In this document: in pieces, positions 1-10,760 of the stretch
Layout of the letters: the number at the start of each line of letters is the position of its first letter
Numbering within the stretch: position 1 is the first letter of the stretch
Assembly: GCF_026151205.1 (NCBI RefSeq)
Contig: NC_087083.1
Location: 6,610,460 to 6,674,459 of the forward strand
DNA: 64,000 nucleotides
Direction: 5' to 3'
Source of the DNA: Bolinopsis microptera
Taxonomy: Eukaryota > Ctenophora > Tentaculata > Lobata > Bolinopsidae
Notes under the pieces: generated by a model
Databases searched by the model: none
The model's input: the letters and a program-made list of their open reading frames with translations, nothing else
What the model was told of the DNA's origin: nothing
Program-made: the position numbers and the translations under genes

Positions 1-1235
1 AAAAGTTTAAAAACCAGGGTGCTCCCAAACAGAGACAGGAAAATGGAAATTAATTATAACATACGTAACGTGTTTATAAAATTAGTAACTTTAAAATGCC
101 TGATTGTGAAATATGTTTTAAAAGGTATTAGGTATTACATAGTTACATAATTATTATTATATTACAATAATTTAAAAAGGAAACCGCAAATCTTCTTAGA
201 TTTGACGCTCTTTTGTCTGATTATAATGCTTTCTGGAATACAAAGAATACTGGCTGTGCAGCTTGGGGATTGATCTTACACGAATCCCTAAGCATTTTAG
301 GGGCGAAATTGACAATTTAGAGTCATTCTTTCACTTTTTGGCCTAAATACGCTAACGTTTTTCTGCAATAACTCAAGGGCATATTATGAAAAGGGCGTGG
401 TCAGAAGGGCTACTCTCGCAGTCTGGAGACCTTCGAGAGTCCCCAAATATTTTTAAGCCCTCGACTTTAAAATGCAGGACCAGACTGTAATACTGAGGTT
501 TTACTTATTCGGGTGGTGTTGATTGTAGTGGTGATCAAAGTATTGGCAATATTGCAGAATATTGCAAATATTCCACCAATATGCTGCCCTCCAGCACGTG
601 TGACAACCTCTCAACACGTCAGAGTTGGAACTGATAGTGGAACCAGCAGTCTCTCTAACTCCCAGTACCATGCACTAAGTTTCACACCCTGTCAACCCAC
701 AGTCTGTTTACAGAGGTTAAAAGGCATGTGTGATTAGTTGCTGCCTGGTAAATCTCATCTCTCTGCTTAAAAAGATCTGGTAGGACATTATTTAGCGCAC
801 CTTATAGGTCAACTCCTAAAGAATGATGTTTTGCTTCTTGTTCAGAGTAACCCCCTCCCTCCTCCTCCTAATTGAGTACTACTGCTACTAGAGAGAGAGA
901 GGTAGCTTGATTCAGATTATTGTTATAATAATAGTTAATTGATTAATTAATAATTAGAGTTATTAGTTTAAACTAATAAAAGATCTTATATAATATAATA
1001 TAACGAGTTCAGCTACTTGACCTTGCTGGGGCGAGTGAAAAGGTTGAAGTCACCTAATTGAGGAGGCATGGATTAAAAACCTAAGATATAAATTGTATGT
1101 AACTCGATATTAATATTAATATCGTAACTATGGCAACGACAGTGACGTTCCCTTCCAGATCCTCTTTATAAATAGGTTGTTTTGCGTGAAAAGCTCAATC
1201 ATAAGCCACATACGATTCTTTGCAGATGAGATCAA
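1..1235. other. AT-rich stretch without a supported gene
   Basis: I see no convincing exon here. A somewhat GC-richer patch at about 575-715 has an open plus-strand frame, but it lacks convincing splice sites and resembles nothing I know. A TTCTTTGCAG at 1216-1225 looks like a 3' splice site just before the reverse transcriptase frame. An in-frame TGA at 1227-1229 follows it, so an upstream exon cannot be joined in frame through it. Confidence 0.5.
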
Positions 1236-2633
1236 ATGAAATATCCTAAACAGCTTAAACGGAAATCTGTGTTTAGTAATGATAAAGCTTGTGAAGAATT
1301 AGCGTTTATCAGAAAGTATTTTGTTTTATGTCCGGTGGACAAAGCAACTAAGAACGTCGCTATTATTTGTAAACATTATTATTTAAGTGATATTATACAA
1401 GAGTGTCAATCTAATGAGGGTATTGATGATGTTAGTGGGGAGCATGAAGTTCGTGATATTAACAGAGATATTTTCAAGTTCATAGAAGACGTTGGGATAA
1501 AAGTAGATTCTAATATTGATATTTTACCTCACATGTTTTCGAGTCCTAAATTTCATAAGCCAATTTTAAAGTTTAGGTATGTTATTTCTTATGCTAATTG
1601 TAGTATTAAGCCCTTGGCAGTAAAGATTTCTTTAGCCTTAAAGGCTGTTTATTCAGAGATCTGCAGATATACTAACATGTTGTTTAAAGTAACAGGAGTT
1701 AATAGGAATTGGGTCATTTTGAATAATAAGCCGATTTTAGAAGCTTTAGATAAAATTAATGATAATAGCTTAGCGAGAAACATCCAAACTTTTGATTTTT
1801 CTACTTTATACACGAATTTAGCCCATAAAGATATCAAGGATGCTCTCAAGTTTACTGTTAAATTAGCCTTTAGGAATAGTAAAAAGAAGTTTATAGCTGT
1901 TTACGATAAAGGGTCTGCTTGGGTTAATAGCTTTAGAGATGGGACTGTGGCTTTTGATGAAGTTAAGTTGATTAAATGTGTTGAGTTTCTACTGGATAAT
2001 TGTTATTTTAAAGTAGGAGAGATCTTATATCGACAACATATCGGTGTACCTATTGGAATCAACCCTGGTCCATATATTGCTAACTTAACACTTTGGTATT
2101 TTGAGAACAGTTTCCTAGACAGTACGTATAAAAGTAGATACTATATTGTAAAGAAGTTAAATAATACATTTAGACTTATAGATGATATTACTACCCTTAA
2201 CTCTGATGGTTACTTAGAGGAATATTTTAAGTTAATATATCCAGACTCTCTTACTCTTAATAAGGAAAATGAAGTAGATAGTGCCGCCAATGTATTAGAT
2301 CTTGATATTTCGATAAATAGAGAGGGGAAGTTTTCTTGTAGAGTTTATGATAAAAGGGATAAGTTTGGTTTTAAAGTGGTCAAGTTTCAACCCTTGATGA
2401 GTAATCAAGCTAGTAGTGTATTATATGGCACGTACTGTTCACAGGTTGTGAGATATTCTAGGATCTGTAATAATCTTGTTGCTTTTTCTGATAGGGTTTT
2501 AAAGTTTACTGATGATTTAATTGAGTTGGGTTTTAGACGGGATCGTCTTAGTAAAATATACTTATCAGTGGTAAAGAGGCATGGGCTAAAGAATAAGTTT
2601 GGTATTGGGTGTGGAAATATATTAATGACATAG
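1236..2633 (+). CDS. Reverse transcriptase, probably of a Penelope-like retroelement
   Basis: This single uninterrupted frame of 465 codons encodes a reverse transcriptase that would copy element RNA into DNA. Visible landmarks are the fingers segment PVDKATKNVAII (33-44), the S-P-K-F-H-K motif (103-108), palm motif A FDFSTLYT (186-193, catalytic D187), motif B GVPIGINPGP (270-279), motif C RLIDDIT (313-319, D316 and D317), LDLDISI (354-360) and the post-palm block YDKRDKFGF (371-379). All three catalytic aspartates are kept. Motif C reads L-I-D-D where Y-x-D-D is usual. The P-K-x-H-K and Y-D-K-R-D-x-F blocks are what I associate with Penelope-like retroelements of marine invertebrates. No GIY-YIG endonuclease is visible on either side. 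The start is the first ATG after an in-frame TGA at 1227, so the protein may lack an N-terminal domain. The reading frame is more AT-rich than the receptor gene. The reverse transcriptase identity is secure; assignment to an element order is less so. Confidence 0.85.
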   Translation: MKYPKQLKRKSVFSNDKACEELAFIRKYFVLCPVDKATKNVAIICKHYYLSDIIQECQSNEGIDDVSGEHEVRDINRDIFKFIEDVGIKVDSNIDILPHMFSSPKFHKPILKFRYVISYANCSIKPLAVKISLALKAVYSEICRYTNMLFKVTGVNRNWVILNNKPILEALDKINDNSLARNIQTFDFSTLYTNLAHKDIKDALKFTVKLAFRNSKKKFIAVYDKGSAWVNSFRDGTVAFDEVKLIKCVEFLLDNCYFKVGEILYRQHIGVPIGINPGPYIANLTLWYFENSFLDSTYKSRYYIVKKLNNTFRLIDDITTLNSDGYLEEYFKLIYPDSLTLNKENEVDSAANVLDLDISINREGKFSCRVYDKRDKFGFKVVKFQPLMSNQASSVLYGTYCSQVVRYSRICNNLVAFSDRVLKFTDDLIELGFRRDRLSKIYLSVVKRHGLKNKFGIGCGNILMT

Positions 2634-4455
2634 CTTGACCTATGGCATCCTTTTCTTATGTTGCGAGATATTTGTCGCACGTGTTGAATTTAGTTTTATA
2701 ATAACTTTGCGGCGGCGCAAATCGGAGTCTTAGAATTACGCGGGAAATTACGCGGGAGTAATTGTAGTTTGTGGCAGTTCGTTTTATGACGTGTCGATTA
2801 CGTTTACTTAGTACCGTTTTATTACATTTTTTACTTTATCTACCTATCACTATACAGTATACATATTTAATCTTAAATTATCATTTTAGTGGAACTATGT
2901 AAAAGGGGATCGTTGCTAGCGTTAAAACTGTTTTAACCCTGCCATAGTCAGTTGAAAGTCTGATAGCATATGTTCCGTTTGATTTGACCAAACTAATGCC
3001 TTTCATTGCTTTATATCATAGGTAGGTAACATATTTTCAACTACTGCCTATTTCCACTGGCATCGCAAATAATTACATTATGGATTACCGAGCTCCAGGC
3101 GAGGAACTACAGTTTATTCATTTAGTATACCAGCCAGTGTACGAGTTTCAATACGAGTAAAATCTGTGCTCAGATTGGTTACACAACAAATAGGATAGTT
3201 CTCCTGAATTGTGAGGAGAAGAGTGATATCTAGACGCAACCTAAGTAAGTTACCTGTGGAACTATTATTAGGTCCTAATAATAATTCCACAGGTAACTTC
3301 TAAAGTTTTTATCTCGCCATTTCCTACCAATCACTCTAAAAAGGATAAAAAGAGCTAAAAGTGTCAGCAGAGTGTCAGTAACAAACTCCAACCCAGAACC
3401 AACTACCAAATAACTAAATTATATACAGTTCTGTACTATTAAAATTAAAGACTATTTGCTGCTCTGTACACTTCCGAACAATTAACCTGAAGACAGCACG
3501 GCTAGTGTTATATATTATCTATAAAGAATAACATCTACTGGTAGAGGGAGTGTCTGCAGTTAATCTGCTCAGTTTAGTGTAGTGGACAACCATTAGCACA
3601 GAGATACCGTAGAAACGCCGCATCAAGTAAAACCACTAATTCAAATTGTATCGAAATAATTCATTGTATCAAACTAATTCATTGTATCAGGGTCATTCCT
3701 TAAATTTCTTCTTTTTTTAAATTATTCTAATTTTCACCCAAATTATTTCAATTGTATCAACAGTATACTACTATAACTGTATACTACAACAGTATAGTGT
3801 ATAACTATCTATATAACCTCGGTATATAGTGGTTCTACTACTTTATACATAGCTATTCAGGTTCTATACAGAGCAGCTCCCAATCTCTTTTAGTATTAAT
3901 AATAATAACAATGCTTTATTTGTATACCGTATCGTGAACATATAGACACGAACAAAACAAAACACACCACTGTAACCATATTAAGTAGCTACTAGACAAG
4001 CAATTCTGTGCAATTAAATGTGATTCTGCACAAAATCTTGTTTATAAACGTTTTTATTTGTTGTAAATAATCGCGTAAATTTTGTATACATCCTTGACCA
4101 TTTGTCCTTCGAGAAGATTCTTTTTTGTACATTTTCAAATGATTATTTCCGTGTTAATTTTATCTTCCCAAAAAAGCTAGAAGTGGAAATAGTCTGAAAG
4201 TGGCCAAAGTGTATCGCTATGGTAACCCGTATGGCGTGTACTCAAGCTGCTGAAACGAGCTGTCAGTATGTTGCCATGGTTACAGTACGTTGCCAGGGTT
4301 ACAGTACCGGCTGTTGATAGGCACTGCGTGTATTCACTGTACATTCCTTCTAACGCATTTTTTGCGAAAATCACAGCCGAATTTATACGCAATCAGAAAT
4401 CCTACACATAACAGCCTGGCCTCAGTTCACAAAATATATATCTGACAATTCAAAT
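2634..4455. other. Stretch without a supported gene, downstream of the reverse transcriptase
   Basis: AT-rich sequence with no recognisable exon. It contains a long hairpin (separate entry) and, at about 4200-4310, several GGTAAC/GTTACC-like motifs around ATGG, such as GTTGCCATGGTTAC near 4271. If the minus-strand exon at 4657-4872 is real, this stretch lies in its downstream intron. Confidence 0.45.
3247..3299. repeat. Near-perfect 53-nt palindrome (26-bp stem, 1-nt centre)
   Basis: Positions 3247-3272 and 3274-3299 are reverse complements with a single mismatch, around a one-base centre at 3273. The arms begin AAGTTACCTGTGGAA. A transcript could fold into a long hairpin. No terminator-like or gene context is visible. 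Confidence 0.85.
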
Positions 4456-4640
4456 CTAACAGTGTTGCTACAATAAAACTAACAGTGTTGCTACAATAAA
4501 ACTAACAGTGTTGCTACAATAAAACTAACAGTGTTGCTACAATAAAACTAACAGTGTTGCTACAATAAAACTAACAGTGTTGCTACAATAAAACTAACAG
4601 TGTTGCTACAACAAAACTAACAGTGTTGCTACGATAACAC
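4456..4640. repeat. 23-bp tandem array, about 8 copies
   Basis: The unit begins CTAACAGTGTTGCTACAATA and ends AAA. Copies are nearly identical, with the last two diverging (CAACAAAA, CGATAACA). The array starts 15 nt beyond the predicted 5' splice site of the minus-strand exon at 4657, so it would lie at the very beginning of that intron. Confidence 0.9.
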
Positions 4641-4656
4641 GTATAAAATGTCTTAC

Positions 4657-4872
4657 CGATAGCATCGTATAGTTCATTGTGCAGAGAGGGGTCTTTGCCC
4701 CACTGAAAGGGGCTGGTAGGGCGGGGCGAGGAGGGAGATTTGCGGGGGAGACGAGGCGAAGGCGAGGCCTTGTGGGAGAGGTGGGGGGTGAGGCTCCCTG
4801 CTGAGTCGTCTCCCCGGTTCCGCTTGTTAGCGACCACATGGTACGGAATACCATACGATCCGTTCATGTCAT
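4657..4872 (-). CDS. Probable coding exon of an unrecognised minus-strand gene
   Basis: On the minus strand a GC-rich frame starts at an ATG at 4867 (MNGSYGIPYHVV) and reads through a serine/proline/arginine-rich segment to LHNELYDAI. It ends at a strong 5' splice site, ATCG|GTAAGA (GT at 4656-4655). Composition is much richer in GC than the surroundings, as expected of an exon. Just upstream, the pyrimidine-rich CACCCTCCACCTAACAAG could be a 3' splice site with the exon beginning at 4872. In that case the exon enters in phase 1 and leaves in phase 1, and it would join in frame to the exon ending at 21104 (also phase 1), giving D-H-H-D-D-M-N at the junction. Alternatively the ATG at 4867 is a true start, because a TAA lies 12 nt upstream in frame. 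I do not recognise the protein; it looks like a disordered N-terminal region. No downstream exon was found between here and position 1. Confidence 0.5.
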
Positions 4873-7668
4873 CTTGTTAGGTGGAGGGTGCTATTGCTAG
4901 CTTCACCGTACTGCTACACGAGACAAAGGTTAAGTCCAGTAATATACTGTACAAATTAATCAAACTGAATCAAGTTATCATAATGGAACACTAATACTGT
5001 AGTAGCACTTAAAACAAGATAGCACCTAATTAGTTACAGAGCAATTGCGATAAGGAGGACCCACTCGAAGGGAAAGAGGATGCTACATGTCATGTTACGA
5101 CTTAGCGTTTTTCCGGTTATCACCTAGTCATTCCTTAAGTGCAATTCCAAAGAAAACGGTAATGTGCAAAATTAAGAAATCTTTTAGTTATAAGGCGCAG
5201 TTTTGAGCGCCTCATATCAGGCAGCCTTAAATCCTAATCAATGGATTATCGCATAGTTGGCATTTTTCATGATAAAACAAGCGGACTCCTTTGTCAGATA
5301 AAAGCAGTATCAGACCAGGCAGTGAGTGTTACTATGGCAACACAAGATAGTGTTACTATGGTAATAAAAGGCGGGGAGCTCCACTCAGTCGAACCTTAAA
5401 GCTAAGATAAACAATTTTTGTTGCCACTGTTATGTACCAACGTGCAAACTGTCTTTTAAAGATTTGGATAAGTACTTTTTCAACTGTGAAGTGATCATCG
5501 CGGTGAAATGAAAGGCTTAACTTTATGGCATAATATACCCAAATGGATCTGTGACTTCCGAAACACTGATCCCATAGTTTATGAAGCTAATTGAACTTGG
5601 AAATAACTGTACAGTGAAGCGAATTGACCGAAACGGTGAAAACCAAAATGAAAATAGCCACATTTACTGGTAAACAGAAAAAAATGAATAAAATTAATAT
5701 TGAACGAAATACAGGCGACTGCTCGTGTAACATATAATACTGTGTAATAGTATTACACTGTAAATGACTGTAATACACAACTTTTAATACTGGAAAAATG
5801 GCAAGCACTGATTTGATTTGATACTGTGAGAAGATTCGACATTACTTTTACACTGCATCTATTGCGGTTAGCTATTAAAGTTTACTCAACAACTTATGAA
5901 TGAAACGCAGAAAAGATTGTACTTAAGAACAAATTTTGTTTGCTTAATTTTTCAATGAACAAGAAATTCCATAAAATTAGAACAATAAATGTTTAATAAA
6001 TTTTTGTTTCGTGATAACATATCATGCATAGCAAATAATTTCAGTAAAGACAGAACGTACGAAAAAACTCTTAAATCGATTTTTGAAAAATCTTATATTT
6101 TTATTCTGCGTCAATTTTCAAAAGTAATTTTTAAAGATCTGTCAAAATCAACCTTTCGCCGATATTTTTTAACTTTCAAAAAAGAGCACTGGGTGAAATA
6201 TTTTCAACACAATTAATAATTATGGAAAAAATCTTCGACTTCTCGAAAGCTGAAAATTATCCCTAGATCTAGATAGACAGACCTTATGTTATTGGGCGGT
6301 ATAATTACTGTGGATATTAAGTTTTGGGATAAATGATTTGTAATGTGGAACATTAGAAGATGCACGTGGTAACCAGTAGTAACCAGTAGTAACCAGTAGT
6401 AACCAGTAGTAACCAGGGTGATGAATATGCATAATGTTGTAGTATGCAGTAACCAGAGCAGCAGAAGCTGGTAAAAGAGTTGCAGTAACGGTAAAAGCAG
6501 CGTGAAGTAAGTGGTAGAGCAACGGAACACATCTGACATATCGCACGAAGTTGGTGACAGTTCGTTTAGAAAGACTGATAATATTAACAAGATACTGTTG
6601 CACGACCAGGGTCGTTCCAGTTAAAACAACACATGACCCGACAACCCGGCACTCCTGACAACTCGGCACTCCTGACGTGCACAACAAACTGACAAACCGT
6701 CAACAGATCGTATTTTCGTAAAACGCATTACACATTGGACGGTAGCGAGGAATGGGTTTATATATATGAGATGCACGTTACAATTTGCTTCTTAGCGCTG
6801 AATCCTTACAAATTTCTGCACACGTTACGAGTTATATGAATTGTATTAAATTATACCTGAAATGGCTATTTATTATTCTTAATACTTGATTGTGCAATGA
6901 TTCTTTAAGCAGTCAACAACAACTGTTCAATGCAAAGGAAGCAAGGAACTTTAAGATAATTAATGGGGATTGAGACCTCTTCGTGAACCTCTTCATGAAC
7001 CGGTAACCCGCTCACTCGCTCAGTGGCGCTGTATGGAACAATCCTCGATATAAACCAATCCCACATTACAACGATGTGAAGTGTGATTCAAAGGAGAACA
7101 TGTCATAATATTGTGGTCTTACATTGCGGGCCGGGGCATATACAAATTATGTGATACAAAAACGTGATTATCAGGATCCAATAGAGCAAGTTATCCTCTA
7201 ACTCGCTCACACCAACTCTTATCAATTACCAGGATCCAATGTCAATAAAACTACAGAAATACTCTCTCTTACTCTCTATCTCTCTACAGAAATACAATGT
7301 GTACCACGTCGCCTCGTCAGGCGTTTATTACACTCACTACTTGTCAAGTCACAGCTAAACAATTACAAGAATTACATACATTTAACACATCAATAATGCA
7401 ACTCCGGGCGAGCACTGAACGAGATGGCCAAATAACTGCAGTCAGCGGTGAAGGAGATTCTTTACCTGCCCAGTAAGAAACAATTACTTGAAATAGTTGG
7501 TTGAAAGAAACGATTTTTCTGTGATAAAACACTTATTTTTCTAATTTTCACTCCGATCCAAATTAGGCTATGATTCAATAGCATTTTAAAACCGCGAATT
7601 GGCCTTAAAACATCTGTGGGAGAGACTAACACCGCAAACTAAAGACCGGAAAGTTTTGTTCTGTATAA
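4873..7668. other. AT-rich stretch without a supported gene
   Basis: No recognisable exon on either strand. It includes a short (GTAACCAGTA) array, listed separately, and short open frames of low-complexity AT-rich composition that I do not regard as coding. Confidence 0.5.
6366..6416. repeat. 10-bp tandem array, 5 copies
   Basis: GTAACCAGTA is repeated about five times in perfect register. It is another of the many arrays in this window built on a GTAACC core. Confidence 0.9.
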
Positions 7669-7833
7669 GGGGTCGTTCACATATTACGCAATCATCTGAG
7701 GGGGGGGGTTTCCGAATGATTAAGCTAGTGTAATTTTGACACAATAGCTATGTGTAAAACTGATTACGGAGGGGGGGAGGGGGGGGGGGTAAAAATGTTC
7801 CAAAAAATGATTACGTAATATGTGAACGACCCC
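7669..7833. mobile_element. Harbinger-like MITE, 165 bp
   Basis: Terminal inverted repeats of 27 bp with one mismatch begin GGGGTCGTTCACATATTACG and are reverse complemented at the right end. TAA directly flanks both ends (7666-7668 and 7834-7836). A three-base T-W-A target duplication with G-rich termini is the established signature of PIF/Harbinger transposons. The interior is non-coding and has two G-runs (about 7701-7709 and 7770-7790). It would depend on a transposase encoded elsewhere. Confidence 0.85.
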
Positions 7834-8107
7834 TAAAGAGAATGCCTATGTTCTACTTTTGACGTTTTCATCATGATCAGCTTATTCAAATATCTAAGTG
7901 CTAATATAATAAAAACAGGAGACATTAAAAAGATAATAAATACAGCTGGAAAGCTGACATCTAGTAAGAGAAATTAGTATCAACAACGAAACTTTGGAGC
8001 AAAGCACGAGAGAGAACAAGTTACTAAAATTAGGAGCTTTAAATTTAAACATTCCTATATTCTGTAGGTATTGACCTTCACAGAAGTGAGATATTTATAG
8101 TGTAAGT
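7834..8107. other. Short spacer before the 46-bp array
   Basis: AT-rich sequence with no visible gene between the MITE and the left flank of the 46-bp array. Confidence 0.5.
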
Positions 8108-8277
8108 GAGCGAGTAAGCGGAACTAAAGAAACCTGCCAAAAGAGTTGGGGTTATGATTGAATGAAAGCCCCTCGTGAGGGGATTGTCTCTAATGGACTA
8201 ATTTATTAACTACATCATAATCCGTTTAAAATAAAACCCCAGTGGGCACTCCTGAGCGATAACTCCTTGTTATCGCT
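8108..8277. repeat. Left flank of the 46-bp array, duplicated at 10317-10486
   Basis: About 170 bp of non-repetitive DNA starting GAGCGAGTAAGCGGAAC and ending CTTGTTATCGCT. It recurs almost unchanged inside the array at 10317-10486, and the match runs on into the first repeat unit, including its unusual CCAGGAAAAGAG variant. I count two differences in about 200 bases. It contains a small palindrome, CCCCTCGTGAGGGG. Confidence 0.9.
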
Positions 8278-10316
8278 CCGAACAACAAGGGAACCAGGAA
8301 AAGAGCTTATAGTTCTAATCACTCTGAACAACAACGGAACCAGAAAAGGAGCTTAAAGTTCTAATCACTCTGAACAACAACGGAACCAGAAAAGGAGCTT
8401 ATAGTTCTAATCACTCTGAACAACAAGGGAACCAGAAAAAGAGCTTATAGTTCTAATCACTCTGAACAACAACGGAACCAGAAAAGGAGCTTATAGTTCT
8501 ACACACTCTGAACAACAACGGAACCAGAAAAGGAGCTTAAAGTTCTAATCACTCTGAACAACAAGGGAACCAGAAAAGGAGCTTATAGTTCTAATCACTC
8601 TGAACAACAACGGAACCAGAAAAGGAGCTAATAGTTCTAATCACTCTGAACAACAAGGGAACCAGAAAAGGAGCTTATAGTTCTAATCACTCTGAACAAC
8701 AAGGGAACCAGAAAAGGAGCTTATAGTTCTACACACTCTGAACAACAACGGAACCGGAAAAGGAGCTTATAGTTCTACACACTCTGAACAACAACGGAAC
8801 CAGAAAAGGAGCTTATAGTTCTAATCACTCTGAACAACAACGGAACCAGAAAAGGAGCTTATAGTTCTAATCACTCTGAACAACAAGGGAACCAGAAAAG
8901 GAGCTTATAGTTCTACACACTCTGAACAACAAGGGAACCAGAAAAGGAGCTTATAGTTCTAATCACTCTGAACAACAAGGGAACCAGAAAAGGAGCTTAT
9001 AGTTCTAATCACTCTGAACAACAAGGGAACCAGAAAAGGAGCTTATAGTTCTAATCACTCTGAACAACAAGGGAACCAGAAAAGGAGCTTATAGTTCTAC
9101 ACACTCTGAACAACAAGGGAACCAGAAAAAGAGCTTATAGTTCTAATCACTCTGAACAACAACGGAACCAGAAAAGGAGCTTATAGTTCTACACACTCTG
9201 AACAACAAGGGAACCAGAAAAGGAGCTTATAGTTCTAATCACTCTGAACAACAACGGAACCAGAAAAGGAGCTTATAGTTCTAATCACTCTGAACAACAA
9301 GGGAACCAGAAAATGAGCTTATAGTTCTAATCACTCTGTACAACAAGGGAACCAGAAAAGGAGCTTATAGTTCTAATCACTCTGAACAACAAGGGAACCA
9401 GAAAAGGAGCTTATAGTTCTAATCACTCTGAACAACAACGGAACCAGAAAAGGAGCTTATAGTTCTACACACTCTGAACAACAAGGGAACCAGAAAAGGA
9501 GCTTAAATAGTTCTACACACTCTGAACAACAAGGGAACCAGAAAAGGAGCTTATAGTTCTAATCACTCTGAACAACAAGGGAACCAGAAAAGGAGCTTAA
9601 AGTTCTAATCACTCTGAACAACAAGGGAACCAGAAAAGGAGCTTATAGTTCTACACACTCTGAACAACAAGGGAACCAGAAAAGGAGCTTATAGTTCTAA
9701 TCACTCTGAACAACAAGGGAACCAGAAAAGGAGCTTATAGTTATAATCACTCTGAACAACAACGGAACCAGAAAAGGAGCTTATAGTTCTAATCACTCTG
9801 AACAACAAGGGAACCAGAAAAGGAGCTTATAGTTCTACACACTCTGAACAACAAGGGAACCAGAAAAGGAGCTTATAGTTCTAATCACTCTGAACAACAA
9901 GGGAACCAGAAAAGGAGCTTATAGTTCTAATCACTCTGAACAACAAGGGAACCAGAAAAGGAGCTTATAGTTCTAATCACTCTGAACAACAAGGGAACCA
10001 GAAAAGGAGCTTATAGTTTTACACAATCTGAACAACAAGGGAACCAGAAAAGGAGCTTATAGTTCTAATCACTCTGAACAACAAGGGAACCAGAAAAGGA
10101 GCTTATAGTTCTACACACTCTGAACAACAACGGAACCAGAAAAGGAGCTTATAGTTCTAATCACTCTGAACAACAACGGAACCAGAAAAGGAGCTTAAAG
10201 TTCTACACACTCTGAACAACAAGGGAACCAGAAAAGGAGCTTATAGTTCTACACACTCTGAACAACAACGGAACCAGAAAAGGAGCTTATATTTCTACTC
10301 ACTCTGAACAACAAGG
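8278..10316. repeat. 46-bp minisatellite array, about 44 copies
   Basis: The unit contains GAACAACAAGGGAACCAG followed by AAAAGGAGCTTATAGTTCTA and a short CACTCT linker; the period measured between copies is 46 bp. Two interspersed variants recur: AACAACAACGG versus AACAACAAGGG, and TCTACACACT versus TCTAATCACT. No open frame runs through it, because 46 is not a multiple of three and TAG/TAA occur in each unit. Confidence 0.95.
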
Positions 10317-10486
10317 GAGCGAGTAAGCGGAACTAAAGAAACCTGCCAAAAGAGTTGGGGTTATGATTGAATGAAAGCCCCTCGTGAGGGGATTGTCTCT
10401 AATGGACTAATTTATTAACTACATCATAATCCGTTTAAAATAAAACCCCAGTGGGCACTCCTGAGCGATAACTCCTTGTTATCGCT
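10317..10486. repeat. Second copy of the 46-bp array's left flank
   Basis: Near-identical duplicate of 8108-8277, entered abruptly from inside a repeat unit (AACAACAAGG then GAGCGAGTAAG). This implies that the array and its flank were duplicated together, or that sequence was exchanged unequally. Confidence 0.9.
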
Positions 10487-10760
10487 TTGAACAACAAGGG
10501 AACCAGGAAAAGAGCTTATAGTTCTAATCACTCTGAACAACAAGGGAACCAGAAAAGGAGCTTATAGTTCTAATCACTCTGAACAACAAGGGAACCAGAA
10601 AAGGAGCTTATAGTTTTACACACTCTGAACAACAAGGGAACCAGAAAAGGAGCTTATAGTTCTAATCACTCTGAACAACAACGGAACCAGAAAAGGAGCT
10701 TATAGTTCTAAACAGTCTGAACAACAAGGGAACCAGAAAAGGAGCTTATAGTTCTAATCA
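10487..10760. repeat. 46-bp minisatellite array, second block of about 6 copies
   Basis: Same unit as at 8278-10316, continuing after the duplicated flank and ending at TTCTAATCATGAGACG near 10760. Confidence 0.95.
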
